NCBI GenBank assembly: GCA_002118135.1
Contig: BDIU01000054.1
Coordinates: 1 to 64,000, forward strand
DNA length: 64,000 bases
Origin: Trebouxia sp. TZW2008
Lineage: Eukaryota > Chlorophyta > Trebouxiophyceae > Trebouxiales > Trebouxiaceae
Reading direction: 5' to 3'
The notes under the pieces are model-generated. The model saw only the letters and a program-made list of their open reading frames with translations, was not told where the DNA came from and ran no database searches. Shown here piece by piece: positions 54,275 through 64,000 of this stretch (the stretch's first letter is position 1; the number at the start of each line of letters is the position of its first letter). The position numbers and the translations under genes are program-made.

Positions 54275-55131
54275 TCTTCGTCGATGACGCGTCCAAGCAG
54301 CAACGCACAGTCAACCCGCGAGAACCGACTCAGGCTCCAAGGCAGCAGAATGCTGTGGCAAGACGGCTGATCAGCAGTCAGCAGCTTCACAGGACATTAC
54401 CTGACGCAGGCAATGCCCTGGTAGCAATGCAATTCACTATCCGGTATTCTTTGACATAACATTCCCCAATCTTCTTGACGAGAGTCAAGATTGTTGAGCC
54501 CAAACTTCACACCCAGGGACGAAGTTTGCTGCCCCAAATCATGACTAATTAGTCATAAACTTTGCAACTCAGGTCTAGCTGGCCTCAGAAACTTGAGATT
54601 GAGCACAAAACAATACAACCTTTGCAACTCTGGAAGGCATCGCCCTGGCTGTCTCGTGAAGCAACACAGTACTTTCCATACGGTCGCTGCATCAGACTCA
54701 TGATCAGTATTCATGCTGCCATCAGAGTTTGCCATCAAAACGACCAGCTGCCATTGCAAGTGTTCATAGGCAAACCTGGTATCAAAGCCCAGCACATGGC
54801 ATATCTGCTGCAGTTGCACACATTTGTTGGGAGGCATCGCTGCTGGCATGCGAAAGGGAGCATAAGTGCAGTCCACGTTCACGATTGCATCTGCAAGGCC
54901 ATCATTCAAGGGAAGCCGTTAGTCATGCTGACCAAGTCAGGGTCAACGACGTGAGTCAAGCTTGGCCCAGTTGTGCGCTGCTCTGCGCTGCTAGTGGAGA
55001 GCACAGCCTTGGCATGGCAGTGTTCTGACTGTGACATTAGCTGCAAGCAGTTCGTTCCGATTCTGTTGTCGGCGACGCGTGGGCTGAGCAGGGCGTCGCT
55101 GCATCCAAGCAACCAATGTGACGTGCCCGGC
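54275..55131. promoter_or_regulatory. divergent intergenic region
   Basis: It lies between head-to-head genes starting at 54274 (-) and 55132 (+). Frames are open on both strands at 54553-54954, but neither resembles a known protein or has supporting splice structure. An extra small gene cannot be excluded. Confidence 0.35.
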
Positions 55132-56685
55132 ATGTTCAAATGGGCCAGGGGCCCAGGGAACCTGCCAAAGGGCAAGACTGAACCTGAGCCTGAAGCTCCT
55201 CCGCGAGGAGCGGCCATCATCAATGGCCTCCCGAAGCAGCAAGCTGTACCAATCAAGTTGCGTTTGCGAGAGTTGCTTGCAGACCAGAAGCAGCAGCAGC
55301 CTTGGGATCAGTCCGTTGTCAGGTCAGAACACATGCAGGTCCTGCAAAACTTGATTCCAGTGAGCCACCACGTGCTGTCTGGCTGCATGCCATCAATGCA
55401 ACTTGCTTCTGCTGACACCACTGGCGCTGGCACCTTGCGCCAGCTACTTCTGAGCGCCTGCACTAGCAGCTTCATACTGTCATACTTCCCCAGTCAGGCG
55501 TGTTTGCGCTTGCAACTTGTGTGCTGACTGCTCTGTTCCACCAATGCAGAGAGACAACAGGGGGCGCAACTGAAAGAGGAGAGAAGGGTGTGCCATTGGG
55601 CGTCATATCGGGAGCCTCTGCCAAAAGAGGCAGCCCTGCAAGTGAGACTCACAATGAAGGAGGAGTACACGTTTCATTCCCTCTTCAACTACAGCTAGCG
55701 GGCAGCGTCTCTGGCGGGCCAGACTTGCGGCTGCAGCTGCTGACTATCAAGGGAGGCACAGCCTGTGAACGGCCCAAAGCAGCGCCCATTGCTCAGCGCA
55801 CTAGTTTAGCTGCGGGTGCGCTCTTACTCTTGATGCTGGTCACACTGTTCATACTGACTGTGCATGCCGGGTGGATTGAAGCAATCGCCCTCCCCTGCAC
55901 GCCATTCCTTGACACCGGGTGTGCACTGATTTCCACTTAATGCTGTTTTGACTGCCCTTGCTGACTGTGCGTACTGGGTATATACGCTGGCAAGTTACAC
56001 TTGCAGCTGCAGCTGCTGCTCAAGGGCGGCACAGCCTGTTAGCAACCGAAGCAACAGCCCTCACCTACACGCAATCCCTTGACATCAGGTGCGCACTGAC
56101 TCCCACTTGAAGCTACTTTGACTGTCCGTGTTCCTGTGCATATTGGCAGCGTCTTTGGCAGGCCAGACTTGCGGCTGCAGCTGCTGACTTTCAAAGGCGG
56201 CACAGCCTGTGAGCGGCCCAAAACAGCGCTCAGTGTTCAGTGCAATTCCTTGACATCGGGTGCGCACTGACTCTCACTAGAAGCTACTTTGACTGTCCGT
56301 GTTCCAGTGCACACTGGCAGCGCCTCTGGCAGGCCAGACTTGCGGCTGCATCTTCTGACTATCAGGGGGGCTTCAGCCTGAGAGCCACTGAAGCAATTGC
56401 CCAATCCTCAGCGCAATGCTGAGGAGCTGCTGTTGTGCACTGACTCACACTAATGCTGTGTTGAAACGCGCTGCTGGTTTGTCTTGGAGTCACAATCCGC
56501 AATATGGTCTGAACCAGCAGCAGCCCCTTTTGGCTGAAATTGACCGGCAGCAAGATGACTGGCAACAGCAGCAGGACCGGCACGAGCAGCAGCAGCAGAA
56601 ACGGCACGAGCAGCAGCAGCAGCAGCAGCAACATGAGCATCAGCACCAGCATAAGCATCAACAGCAGCAACAGCTGCTGCATTGA
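55132..56685 (+). CDS. N-terminal exons of an unrecognised gene
   Basis: The ATG at 55132 opens exon 55132-55322 (MFKWARGPGNLPKGKTEPEP, then VPIKLRLRELLADQKQQQPW), ending AG|GTCAGA in phase 2. A phase-compatible exon starts at 55550 (ETTGGATERGEKGVPLGVIS) and stays open for about 390 bases. A Gln-rich frame at about 56480-56685 (LNQQQPLLAEIDRQQDDWQQ, then CAG-repeat-encoded Gln/His) may be a further exon. Four copies of a segment encoding GPDLRLQLLTIKGGTACERP lie at 55690, 55990, 56150 and 56315, so the intact version is unclear. It may continue into the exons from 59140. Confidence 0.5.
55985..56410 (+). repeat. three copies (period about 160 bp) of the exon segment at 55690
   Basis: Shared sequence is 'GGCAGCGTCTCTGGCAGGCC', 'AGACTTGCGGCTGCAGCTGC', 'TGACTNTCAAGGGCGGCACA', 'GCCTGTGAGCGGCCCAAA'. 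Intervening intron (TTGACATCGGGTGCGCACTG) is repeated too. Confidence 0.85.
56560..56685 (+). repeat. CAG-type trinucleotide repeat
   Basis: Interrupted CAG/CAA/CAC/CAT repeats would encode Gln/His on the plus strand in this frame. Polymorphism is likely. Confidence 0.85.
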
Positions 56686-57160
56686 CGGGACTTTGCATGG
56701 GTTGCAAGCTGTACCAGTAGAGCAGGAATGCTACAGTCCTTGCACCTTGTTCCTCCCTAGCGGCGTCATGATAACAGTCACAATAGCTACACATTCTAGC
56801 ACATGTGCTAGGTGTGTATGGCTCAAGTCCTGTCTTGCCTAGCGGCATGCAGGGCAGTGCTTTGAGTTCAGCATAGATGATCTATAGCTCTGTCTCTGAA
56901 ACCAATTTTCCCGCATCTCAGTCCCTTGGACAATTGTGCCCAATTTTCAAAAGCGGTGATGAGCATGACATGGACAATTATCGTGGCATTACCGTCAGTA
57001 CTGTCCTGTCAAAATTGTATGTACAGTTTTTGAGAGACGCATCAGCAGCTGGGCTGAAACCAATGGACTCAGAGCAGCTGGGCAGGCTGGCTTCAGACGA
57101 GACCACCGCACCACCGACAATGTCTTCATTCTGAGGACCCTCATTGAGTCATGCAAGGCA

Positions 57161-58165
57161 ATGAACACCCGTCGTCAACATGGCATGTTGTACACTTGTT
57201 TTGTAGACTTTCGCAAGGCCTTTGACACCATACCCCGGGACAAGTTGTGGCAACATTTGGCAAGCATTGGCATACAAGGCAAAATTCTGGATGCTGTGAA
57301 GAGCTATTATTCAGAAGTACAAGTGTGTATAGACATCCCTTCTGTTGGCACCTCAGCACCATTCAGCAGCACCATGGGGGTCAAGCAGGGATGGCCCATG
57401 TCACCCGTCCTTTTTGGCTTATACATTGATCAACTTGAGCTTCACCTCCAGTCACATGCATCAGAGGCGCCTCGGCCTTCTGATCAAAAAGTCCCAATTC
57501 TCCTATATGCTGATGATATTGTTCTGTTGTCCCGCTCTTCATCAGGCTTACAACATCTATTACACGTCTTGCAATTATTTTGTGCTGAAAAGTTGTTATC
57601 GGTCAACATGACCAAGACACAGGGTGTCATTTTCAATGACTTTCGCCATTCTCACATAGATTCCTTTGTGTATGCACAGCAGCCATTGCAAATTGGTGAT
57701 CAGTACACGTATCTCGGGGTTATTTTCCACAAGAAAGGATATTTCAAAGAGGCTGTTTCTCAATCGGCCACAGCTGGTAAAAGGGCCCTGTTTGCCATGC
57801 AATATCGCTGCTCAGACTTGGGTATACACGACATTGGCATGCGCTGTTCCTTGTTTTCATCACTTGTGCAACCTGTGCTGTCGTATGGGTGTGAGAATTG
57901 GGGATTGGAGAATCCACACACTTTGTCTTGCATGACTTCAGTTCACAACATGTTCATGAAGCGGTCACTACATGTGCGTAGATCAACACCTGATGACGTT
58001 GTCCTGTGTGAGCTTGGTCAAGTCCCTCTGAATCTGCTGTGGCAGAAAATGATACTCAACTATGTTGCTAGACTTGTTGAGCTTCCAAATGACATATTAG
58101 ACAAAAAAGCGTTTACACATGCCAATGCAGTCAAGACACGCTGGTTTCAGCTAGTGTTTAGTTGA
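57161..58165 (+). pseudogene. LINE reverse transcriptase fragment
   Basis: The longest open part of the LINE above contains RT palm motifs from FRKAFDTI to YADDIVLL and the thumb-like region (YTYLGVIFHKKGYFKEAV). It ends prematurely in TAG-TTGATGA after TRWFQLVF. From family knowledge, an intact element would encode endonuclease upstream, which is absent here. Confidence 0.85.
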
Positions 58166-58364
58166 TGACACAACTTTCAAGGCGTATTAGCGGAGGGCAC
58201 TTTCTCTGTGTCATCTGCCGTTGACATCTTACAGGACAACTGGCTGAGTTCAGTCTGCCAATCGTCCACCAGAAAGGTCAGCTTTTATGTTGACAATATG
58301 TTTTTTGACTCTGCTCAAATGGCTAGCTATTTGGGTCTATTACCACCATCAGCACCTCTTTTTG

Positions 58365-58415
58365 CTGAGGACATGTGCTCCTAGTCAAGTTTAGATTAGG
58401 AGCACATGTCCTCAG
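58365..58415. repeat. 19-bp perfect inverted repeat inside the dead LINE
   Basis: 58365-58383 (CTGAGGACATGTGCTCCTA) and 58397-58415 pair perfectly around 13 bases. It coincides with a break in the LINE reading frame. Confidence 0.9.
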
Positions 58416-58824
58416 GATTGAGACTGACAGGTGGCTAGTCCCCACCCCACCTAGAGAGTCACGCATTTGCTGTCATTGTGCCATGCAAGCTGTTGAGGAT
58501 GAGCAACACTTTTTGTTTGATTGCCCATTTTACAGTGTCATCAGAGGTCAACACTTTTCTTTGTTTGGTTCAGCCTTTCATCAGCTGGACATTTGCCTTT
58601 TCTTTGAGGCAAACACTGATCAGCTGCCTTTGGTTGCCAGACACATTCACCTGTGCTTTGAAGCCAGGAAGTCCAATGAGTCACATCTGGCTCCCTACCC
58701 TGGACTGTAAATTCTGCTGATTGATTGATTGATTGAAACAGCATGTTGCAGGCCCAAGGGGTCCTATCCTTGTTGCATGCGTCCTCAACGCTGTGATTAG
58801 CGCATTGCAACAGCATCTCTGTCG

Positions 58825-59770
58825 TCCACAGGTGTTGCCTGTGACTATATAGTAGGGCAGAAATTGTGCTGTTCCCATGCCTGGCACTTGCTGATGAGAT
58901 GCAAGGCAGCTGTGGTCTTCTTTGATCATAGCTCTGCAGCTGGTCCAGCATCACAGCATCATCTCAGAATCTGTGCCTGCCTACAGGGTGTTGCACATTG
59001 TGTTAGCTAAGCAGGGATGCTGCTGTTCCTTGGCTGGCACTTGCTGATGAGATGAACGGCAGCTGTGGATTCCTTTCATCATAGCTCTGTAACTGGTGCA
59101 TCACCACAGCATCACCTCAGCATCTTTGCCTGCCTGCAGGTGTCAAAGACTGCGCCAGCAAAGCAGGAACGCTGATGTTTCTGCGGCTGATGTTTGCTGA
59201 TGAGATGAAGGGCAGCACAGGTCCCCTAGTGGCCCTAGGGGCGGTTTCTCTCGTGGGGCAAGCTGCCCTTGCGAGTCAAGTGCAACGGCAGCAAGCCGTC
59301 AAGCAGCTGCAGCAAAGCACTGCTTTTGTGCCAGGGCGCTGTAGGAGAGCTGCCATTAGCATGGCATCTGGTGAGAGTCTTTGCCTAAGCTCTTACCCTT
59401 GCCCATGCATTGTCTGCCTTGATCACGCAAATGAATTGGTGCAAAGTGGTCCAGCAGCTTGAGCAACGCATTGCTCTTGTACCACAGCGCTTTAGCACAA
59501 TTGCCATTGACATGTGATCTGGCGAGAGCCCATGTGCATTTTGTCCCTCAGTCAAGCACACAGGGGCTAGTGCACAAGGACTGTGATTGTGTTTGCTGTT
59601 GCTGTTGTGTACATTTCTGGTGACCCCAAGCGCAATTTCTTTTGTGGGCCAAGCTGCCCTTGCAACCAAGTGCAGCGACTGCAAGCAGCTGGAGCAACAC
59701 ATGACTTTTGTGCCACAACACGGTGAGAGAGCTGCTGTTGGAATGGCATCTGGCGTGAGCCTACGTGCAT
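58825..59770 (+). repeat. copies flanking the exon at 59140
   Basis: Acceptor-side copies near 58830 and 58985 repeat 'GGCACTTGCTGATGAGATGA' and surrounding sequence, period about 155 bp. Donor-side copies at 59430-59530 and 59640-59760 repeat 'GTGGGCCAAGCTGCCCTTGC', 'CAGCTGGAGCAACACATGAC', 'TTTTGTGCCACAACACGG', 'GGCATCTGG|YGTGAG'. Confidence 0.85.
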
Positions 59771-62700
59771 ACCTTCCTCACCTGAGCTCATGCAACATGG
59801 TCTGCTAAGCTGTCAGGTGTCAGTCAGTAGTCACTCAGAGCTATCAGTCTGAATGCATGCCGTCTGGTGAGAGCCCACATGTTTTGCCTTCTTTCTCCAA
59901 TAACAGATGACACAGCAATCAAGCTGGCAGCTAAGGCGTGAGACCAGCTGGACATAGTCAGCATGACATGGCATAGCTTTGATTTGCAGGATGACAAGAG
60001 ATGTGTCGTGCTTTACACGCCAGCTCAGCAGCAATGATTTCTGCATTGCAAGTCACATGCATGCCAGTCATTGCAAAGAGCCCAAGCAGCCCGCCTGTCA
60101 CTTTCAAATTCCTTGGTTGCGGTGAAACCAGGTCACATGCCAGTTCACACACGCTTCAGCAGTTGCAAAGACTGGGTCTCTTTTTTATCTTTGCAAGATT
60201 GTTGCTAGTATCTAGAATTCCTGAGAAGCTTATCAGCTTAAGAGAGCAATGAGCAGAGCAAACGCATTCTGACAACAACTTGATAGTATAAATCCCTTCT
60301 CAATGTGCAGGGTCTTGGCCGGCCGTGAAGCGGGTGGCCACGCTGCCTGGAGAGTACGTCAGTCCAGCAGCAGCGCTGTGGATTGGAGCCCACATGTGGG
60401 CATTCCTGTCGCCCAACACCTACCACATCTTGCAGTGCCTGGCTGCCAGTGTTCCCGTCATGGCGGGATATGCTCAGACTAAACGTGAAGCAGCCACTGG
60501 CCGGTTAGCATCAGGTGGGTTGTCAGGTTGTGAATGCTGCAGTTGCACCAAAATGCAGTCCTACCACATCTTGCAGTGCTTGGATGCCAGCGTGCCTGTT
60601 ATGGCAGGATATGCTCAGACCAAGCATGCAGGGCAGGGCATCATTGGGCAGCTCAAAGGGTGGCCCATTTGCTGAACGGCCTGCCTGACAAATCCCCCCT
60701 TCAGGGCTTCAGTGAGCGGCTGGAAAGGGTTTCAGTCTCTCAACTTTGTCTGTTGTGTGCAGGAGAGGCAACTGAGGCTGCCTTTAGGGCAAGGCACAGA
60801 TGGGCAGCTCGCAGGGTGGCCCATTTGCTGAACGGCCTGCCTGACAAACCACCCCTTCAGGGCTTCAGTGAGCTGTTGGAAAGCGTTTCGGTCAACGTGG
60901 GGCTCAAAGTTCACGGGCAGCCCTTCTTGGGAAGCACTACAGATTTGGTGACAGCATATGGTAATCCTGCAGGTGAGTCTATTTATGTTCTGTGATGTGC
61001 CTTTGTCAACTGAACGGCCTGCCTGACAAACCGCCTCTTCAGGGCTTCAGTGAGCTGTGAACAGCAGCTGTAAGATCCTGTAATGGTGTTGTCATCACTA
61101 CTGTAACAATGCATCTGTACTGTAGGGACCAGCCATGTTGTCAATGCTTCAGTACCACTGAGGAGGCGTAAGGAGGGGCCTGACCCCAACCGCCCTGCCC
61201 AGCCCCCTGCATGTACTGTAGATGCACTGTAAGCACTCTGTAACAGTACACTAGGACAGTAACAATGCTTTGTACTGTAGGGGCCAGCTATGTCGTCAAT
61301 GCTTCAGTGCCAATCAGAAGGCGTGAGAAGGGGCCTGACCCCAACCCCCCTGCCCCGGCCCCCTCTATGGCAACCCCCAGAAAGGCTGAGGCTCGACCTC
61401 AAGACGCCATCACTGCTGGTAAGAAAGCATCTCATTCAGTCAAGCATGAAATGTTTTCGCTGGGCAGATGTCGAGACCCAGCCACCAGGCAAGTACAGGC
61501 GCATTCAGCTGTTCCCTGCAAGTCTGTTTGAAGCTGTATGAAGAAACCGGCTTCAACCTCAAAGTCCCATTTGCAGGTGAGCCCTCACATCAGAGTTGCC
61601 AATTGTGCACGAGCAGGCAGGCCTTGTCAATAAGCAGGGCAGCCTGAAGTAGCAAACCCTGAGCTTGCACCAAGCACATGGAGCTGCTTTCAGAGTCCAC
61701 AACACTGCTTGTGCATTGCTGCTCTAGACGTAGCTGCAATGTGGCTGACACAGCATATATTACGCTTGCAATCTGCAGGTGCGAATAGTGGCATTTTCAC
61801 CTTTTTCAGCATAGCTGAGCTCCTGCTAAGCTCAGCAGATCATTTTCCCTAACACAAGTCAAACTAAGCTAGCACATTGCACAAACAGCTGCAATGCAGC
61901 ATACGTAGCCTATATGTCATGGCACTTGACAGTTGACTCGTATCTGCAGGTGCTGATGGTGGTGCTTTCACCTGTTACAACACAGCAAAATTGCTAGGGG
62001 CATCGAGCAATCTGCCAGCACAAGTCAAGCTGAGCTAGCATCCTGCACAGGCAGCAGTCACACAGGGGCATGTTGTGAGACTTGATCATTCTGCAGGTGC
62101 AGATGGTGGTGCTTCCACCTCTTGCAACACAGCAAAACTGCTAGGGGCATCAAGCAATTTGCCAACCATCACAAGTCAAGCTGAGCTAGCACCTCTGACA
62201 GGTAGGCATCTCACAGCCTGTATGTGATGACACTTGAACACTTGATCAATTTGCAGGTGCAGATGGTGGTGCTTCCACTTCTTACAACACAGCAGACTTG
62301 GTGGGCGCATCAGGCAATTTGCCAACCATCACAAGTCAAGCTGAGTTAGCGCCTAGCACAGGCAGCAGTACCAGCAGCATTGACCCCCTAGGCAGTGAGC
62401 CAAGCACCCCCCACCATCAACCCCCTACCTTTGAGAACATGCATCAGCATCAGGTGAGCATTCACTAGCCTTTTCATGACTTCAAATCATCATCATCACA
62501 CTCGTTCACCATCAAAGGCATCACCAAAAAAGGCGCATGCAGCAGCACTGACCCTCTATTGCAGCTCTGTTGCAGCGAATCCAGCAATCCTCACCGTCAC
62601 TCCCCCGTTTCTGAGAACACGACCAGCATCAAATCAGCATTCAGCTGCCTTTGCGCGACTTTAGTCATCGTCAAACGCATTACCAGACTAGCTATAGGCA

Positions 62701-64000
62701 GCAGCGCTAGCAGCACTGACCCCATGTACAGTGAACCGAGCAACCCCCTCCACCACCCCTGCCTTCTGAGAACACGCATCAACTTCAAATCAGCATGCGC
62801 ATGTCATTGCATGATCTCATCAAGCATCCAAGGTATTGCATGATTTCACCCAGGGTTAAAGACTTTGCATGCTTTTCCCTTGCTCTGTCTTGACAGCAAG
62901 GAACAGCTATTCTATGCTGCACAGAACCTGGGCCATGCAATTTTAGCACCTGTGCCAGCGTGTGAGAGCTATCATTATCAATGCTATTGCAACCATTTTC
63001 GATGGTCTTCGCAACATAATCAGTATCACCAGTACATTTACTGTGCATGTTGTGCGTTCCAGGCGTCAAGTGGCAGTACTATCACAGACAGTCCTGCCAC
63101 CAGCACGTCATGGGCTGACTCAGGGCTCCCAGCCTCTGAGCACCGAGTCGGCAAGCGCATTGCTGAGCTCCAGAACCAGACTCAGCAGGATGAGTCAGGC
63201 AGAGAAGAAGACAGCAGCCAAACGAGCCTGATGGGTGCTGCTGGTACAATGCTGTTGAGTGAGGTGCCCTTGGGGGGTGAGGGGGGGTCTCAGGGGGCAT
63301 CAGCACCCCTGCCCTCCTCTGAGGTCCAACTGACTGATGGCAGCACCGTCAGCATCACTGGGAATGTGAGTGCAAGGGTCTGCTTGTACTAAGCTGAATG
63401 CGTACTTTATTCATAAATCTCTCCTGGATTACATACATATCCTGTTTGTGGACATGTACACATGCGCATGTTGATTCACACAGTCGCATGTGACTGTCAC
63501 ACAGCAGCCAATGTGTCTGCACTGCTTGCATGGAAAGGGGAGCAAGGACCGCAATTACAATGGGCAATGCGGCAAGCATGTTACATTTGTGCACTTAAAA
63601 AGGTACACATGGGACGGTGCAAAAATGCATGCATGCAGGATGCAAATGAGGCAGCAGCCCCACTGTCCCGCCATGGCAACTAATTCCACTTCAACTTGAG
63701 CACCAATTCGTCTATGCGCAATTGACTTGTTTAGTTATTTTTTTATACAAGCGTGTGTGCAAAACATAGCTCCACTGTCTGTATAACTTGTTATATGTAC
63801 TTTTGTGGACGTATGACCTGTACGCTGATCTGTTCATGCGTTTATCTTTGCAAGACGTCTGGTCTTTGAGAGTGTGCGCAGCATGCACATGTCCATTGTC
63901 TGTGCATGCGTGCAGGATGCAAATGAAGAAGCGGCTCCATTGTTTGGTCGTGGCGATCATGCAGCACGGGAGCAAGCGCTGACAGTGCGTGACAGATGCG
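59140..64000 (+). CDS. unrecognised multi-exon gene, runs off the right edge
   Basis: Phase-consistent exons: 59140-59370, 60311-60514, 60763-60972, 61281-61418, 61468-61576 (contains a frame problem), 62257-62453, 63063-63365, 63916 to beyond 64000. Segments include KGSTGPLVALGAVSLVGQAA, KRVATLPGEYVSPAAALWIG, SPNTYHILQCLAASVPVMAG, RWAARRVAHLLNGLPDKPPL, VNASVPIRRREKGPDPNPPA, PPGKYRRIQLFPASLF, KRIAELQNQTQQDESGREED, then Ser/Gly/Pro-rich sequence and DANEEAAPLFGRGDHAAREQ at the edge. No family recognised. The first exon needs an upstream phase-1 partner, possibly the exons from 55132, with the LINE then lying in an intron. Exon 61468-61576 is 1 base out of frame. Confidence 0.6.
60540..61225 (+). 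repeat. copies of neighbouring exons, one chimeric
   Basis: 60545-60715 joins a copy of the exon 60311-60514 end (TACCACATCTTGCAGTGCTT) directly to a copy of the middle of exon 60763-60972 (TGGCCCATTTGCTGAACGGC). A further stub of the latter lies at 61012-61055. 61125-61225 is a copy of the exon at 61281 that lost its donor. Confidence 0.8.
61770..63690 (+). repeat. arrays around exon 62257 and before exon 63916
   Basis: Acceptor-side copies at about 61779, 61948 and 62094 repeat 'GCAGGTGCAGATGGTGGTGC', 'TTCCACCTCTTGCAACACAG', 'ACAAGTCAAGCTGAGCTAGC' (period about 155 bp). Donor-side copies lie at 62540-62640 and 62700-62800 (AGCAGCACTGACCC, TTCTGAGAACACGMATCA). A copy of the 63916 exon start lies at 63632-63683. 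Confidence 0.85.

Larger units (their letters stand above)
56860..58738 (+). mobile_element. 5'-truncated, frameshifted LINE with reverse transcriptase
   Basis: A first frame (56877-57134) encodes CPIFKSGDEHDMDNYRGITV. A +1 shift near 57085 continues as QAGFRRDHRTTDNVFIL. The main frame 57161-58165 holds FVDFRKAFDTI, GVKQGWPMSPVLFGLYIDQL and the catalytic YADDIVLLSRS. After more lesions, a C-terminal segment (58375-58710) has the CCHC-like ICCHCAMQAVEDEQHFLFDC. It ends in a TGAT repeat (58719-58738). This is a dead copy. The broken frames are described as they stand. Confidence 0.9.

Noticed and set aside
54553..54954. overlapping open frames on both strands in the divergent region
   Set aside because: Neither resembles a known protein and each is the antisense of the other. 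No basis to choose.
56450..56848. minus-strand poly-Leu and poly-Ala frames
   Set aside because: Antisense reading of the CAG-repeat tract.
58375..58710. separate small zinc-binding protein gene
   Set aside because: The frame is the C-terminal end of the LINE, in the right order after the reverse transcriptase, and begins at the inverted-repeat break.
1..64000. CRISPR-like spaced repeats
   Set aside because: Regular spacing of 57-180 bp repeats looks array-like, but each unit matches a flanking exon junction, the repeats decay, and the genome is eukaryotic.

Overview
The window is nuclear DNA from an intron-rich eukaryote, most likely a green alga. Three things suggest this. One gene encodes a plant-type ALDH12 delta-1-pyrroline-5-carboxylate dehydrogenase. 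Another encodes a plant-style auxilin with a C-terminal J domain and no PTEN part. One product starts with a plastid-type transit peptide. Introns are GT-AG, usually end in TGCAG, and are long. The species is not identifiable by eye. All exon calls below were made by hand from reading frame, splice-site phase and family resemblance.

Layout: 1-64, 3' tail of a LINE-like element. 214-2368 (+), a plastid-targeted membrane protein. 3968-4993 (-), a doubtful lysine/serine-rich ORF. 5343-10860 (+), a FUS/TAF15-like RNA-binding protein with one RRM, Gly-rich linkers and three RanBP2 zinc fingers. 16495-12922 (-), an unrecognised protein with an organelle-type N-terminus. 17002-27080 (+), ALDH12/P5CDH in 12 exons. 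31288-27941 (-), a JMJD6 orthologue. 32138-39231 (+), a divergent sirtuin with a long Gln-rich tail. 41652-51963 (+), auxilin. 54274-52585 (-), a probable LURP-one-related protein. 55132 to beyond 64000 (+), one or two unrecognised genes with a dead LINE between their parts. Three gene pairs are head to head: 16495/17002, 31288/32138 and 54274/55132.

The strongest signal is not a gene. Almost every gene has introns filled with tandem, same-strand, decaying copies of its own splice junctions. Copies of 'intron end plus exon start' pile up upstream of the one intact exon. Copies of 'exon end plus intron start' pile up downstream. Periods run from about 55 to 250 bp with 1-8 copies each, at some 25 sites. 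Most of the window's length appears to come from this intron-growth process. In one case a MITE inserted into the array, and a sister copy preserves the empty site.

Other mobile DNA includes a TA-flanked MITE family (about six copies), a second foldback MITE, a 5'-truncated LINE with a TGAT-repeat tail, and several snap-back inverted repeats. No tRNA, rRNA, CRISPR or bacterial-type feature was seen.
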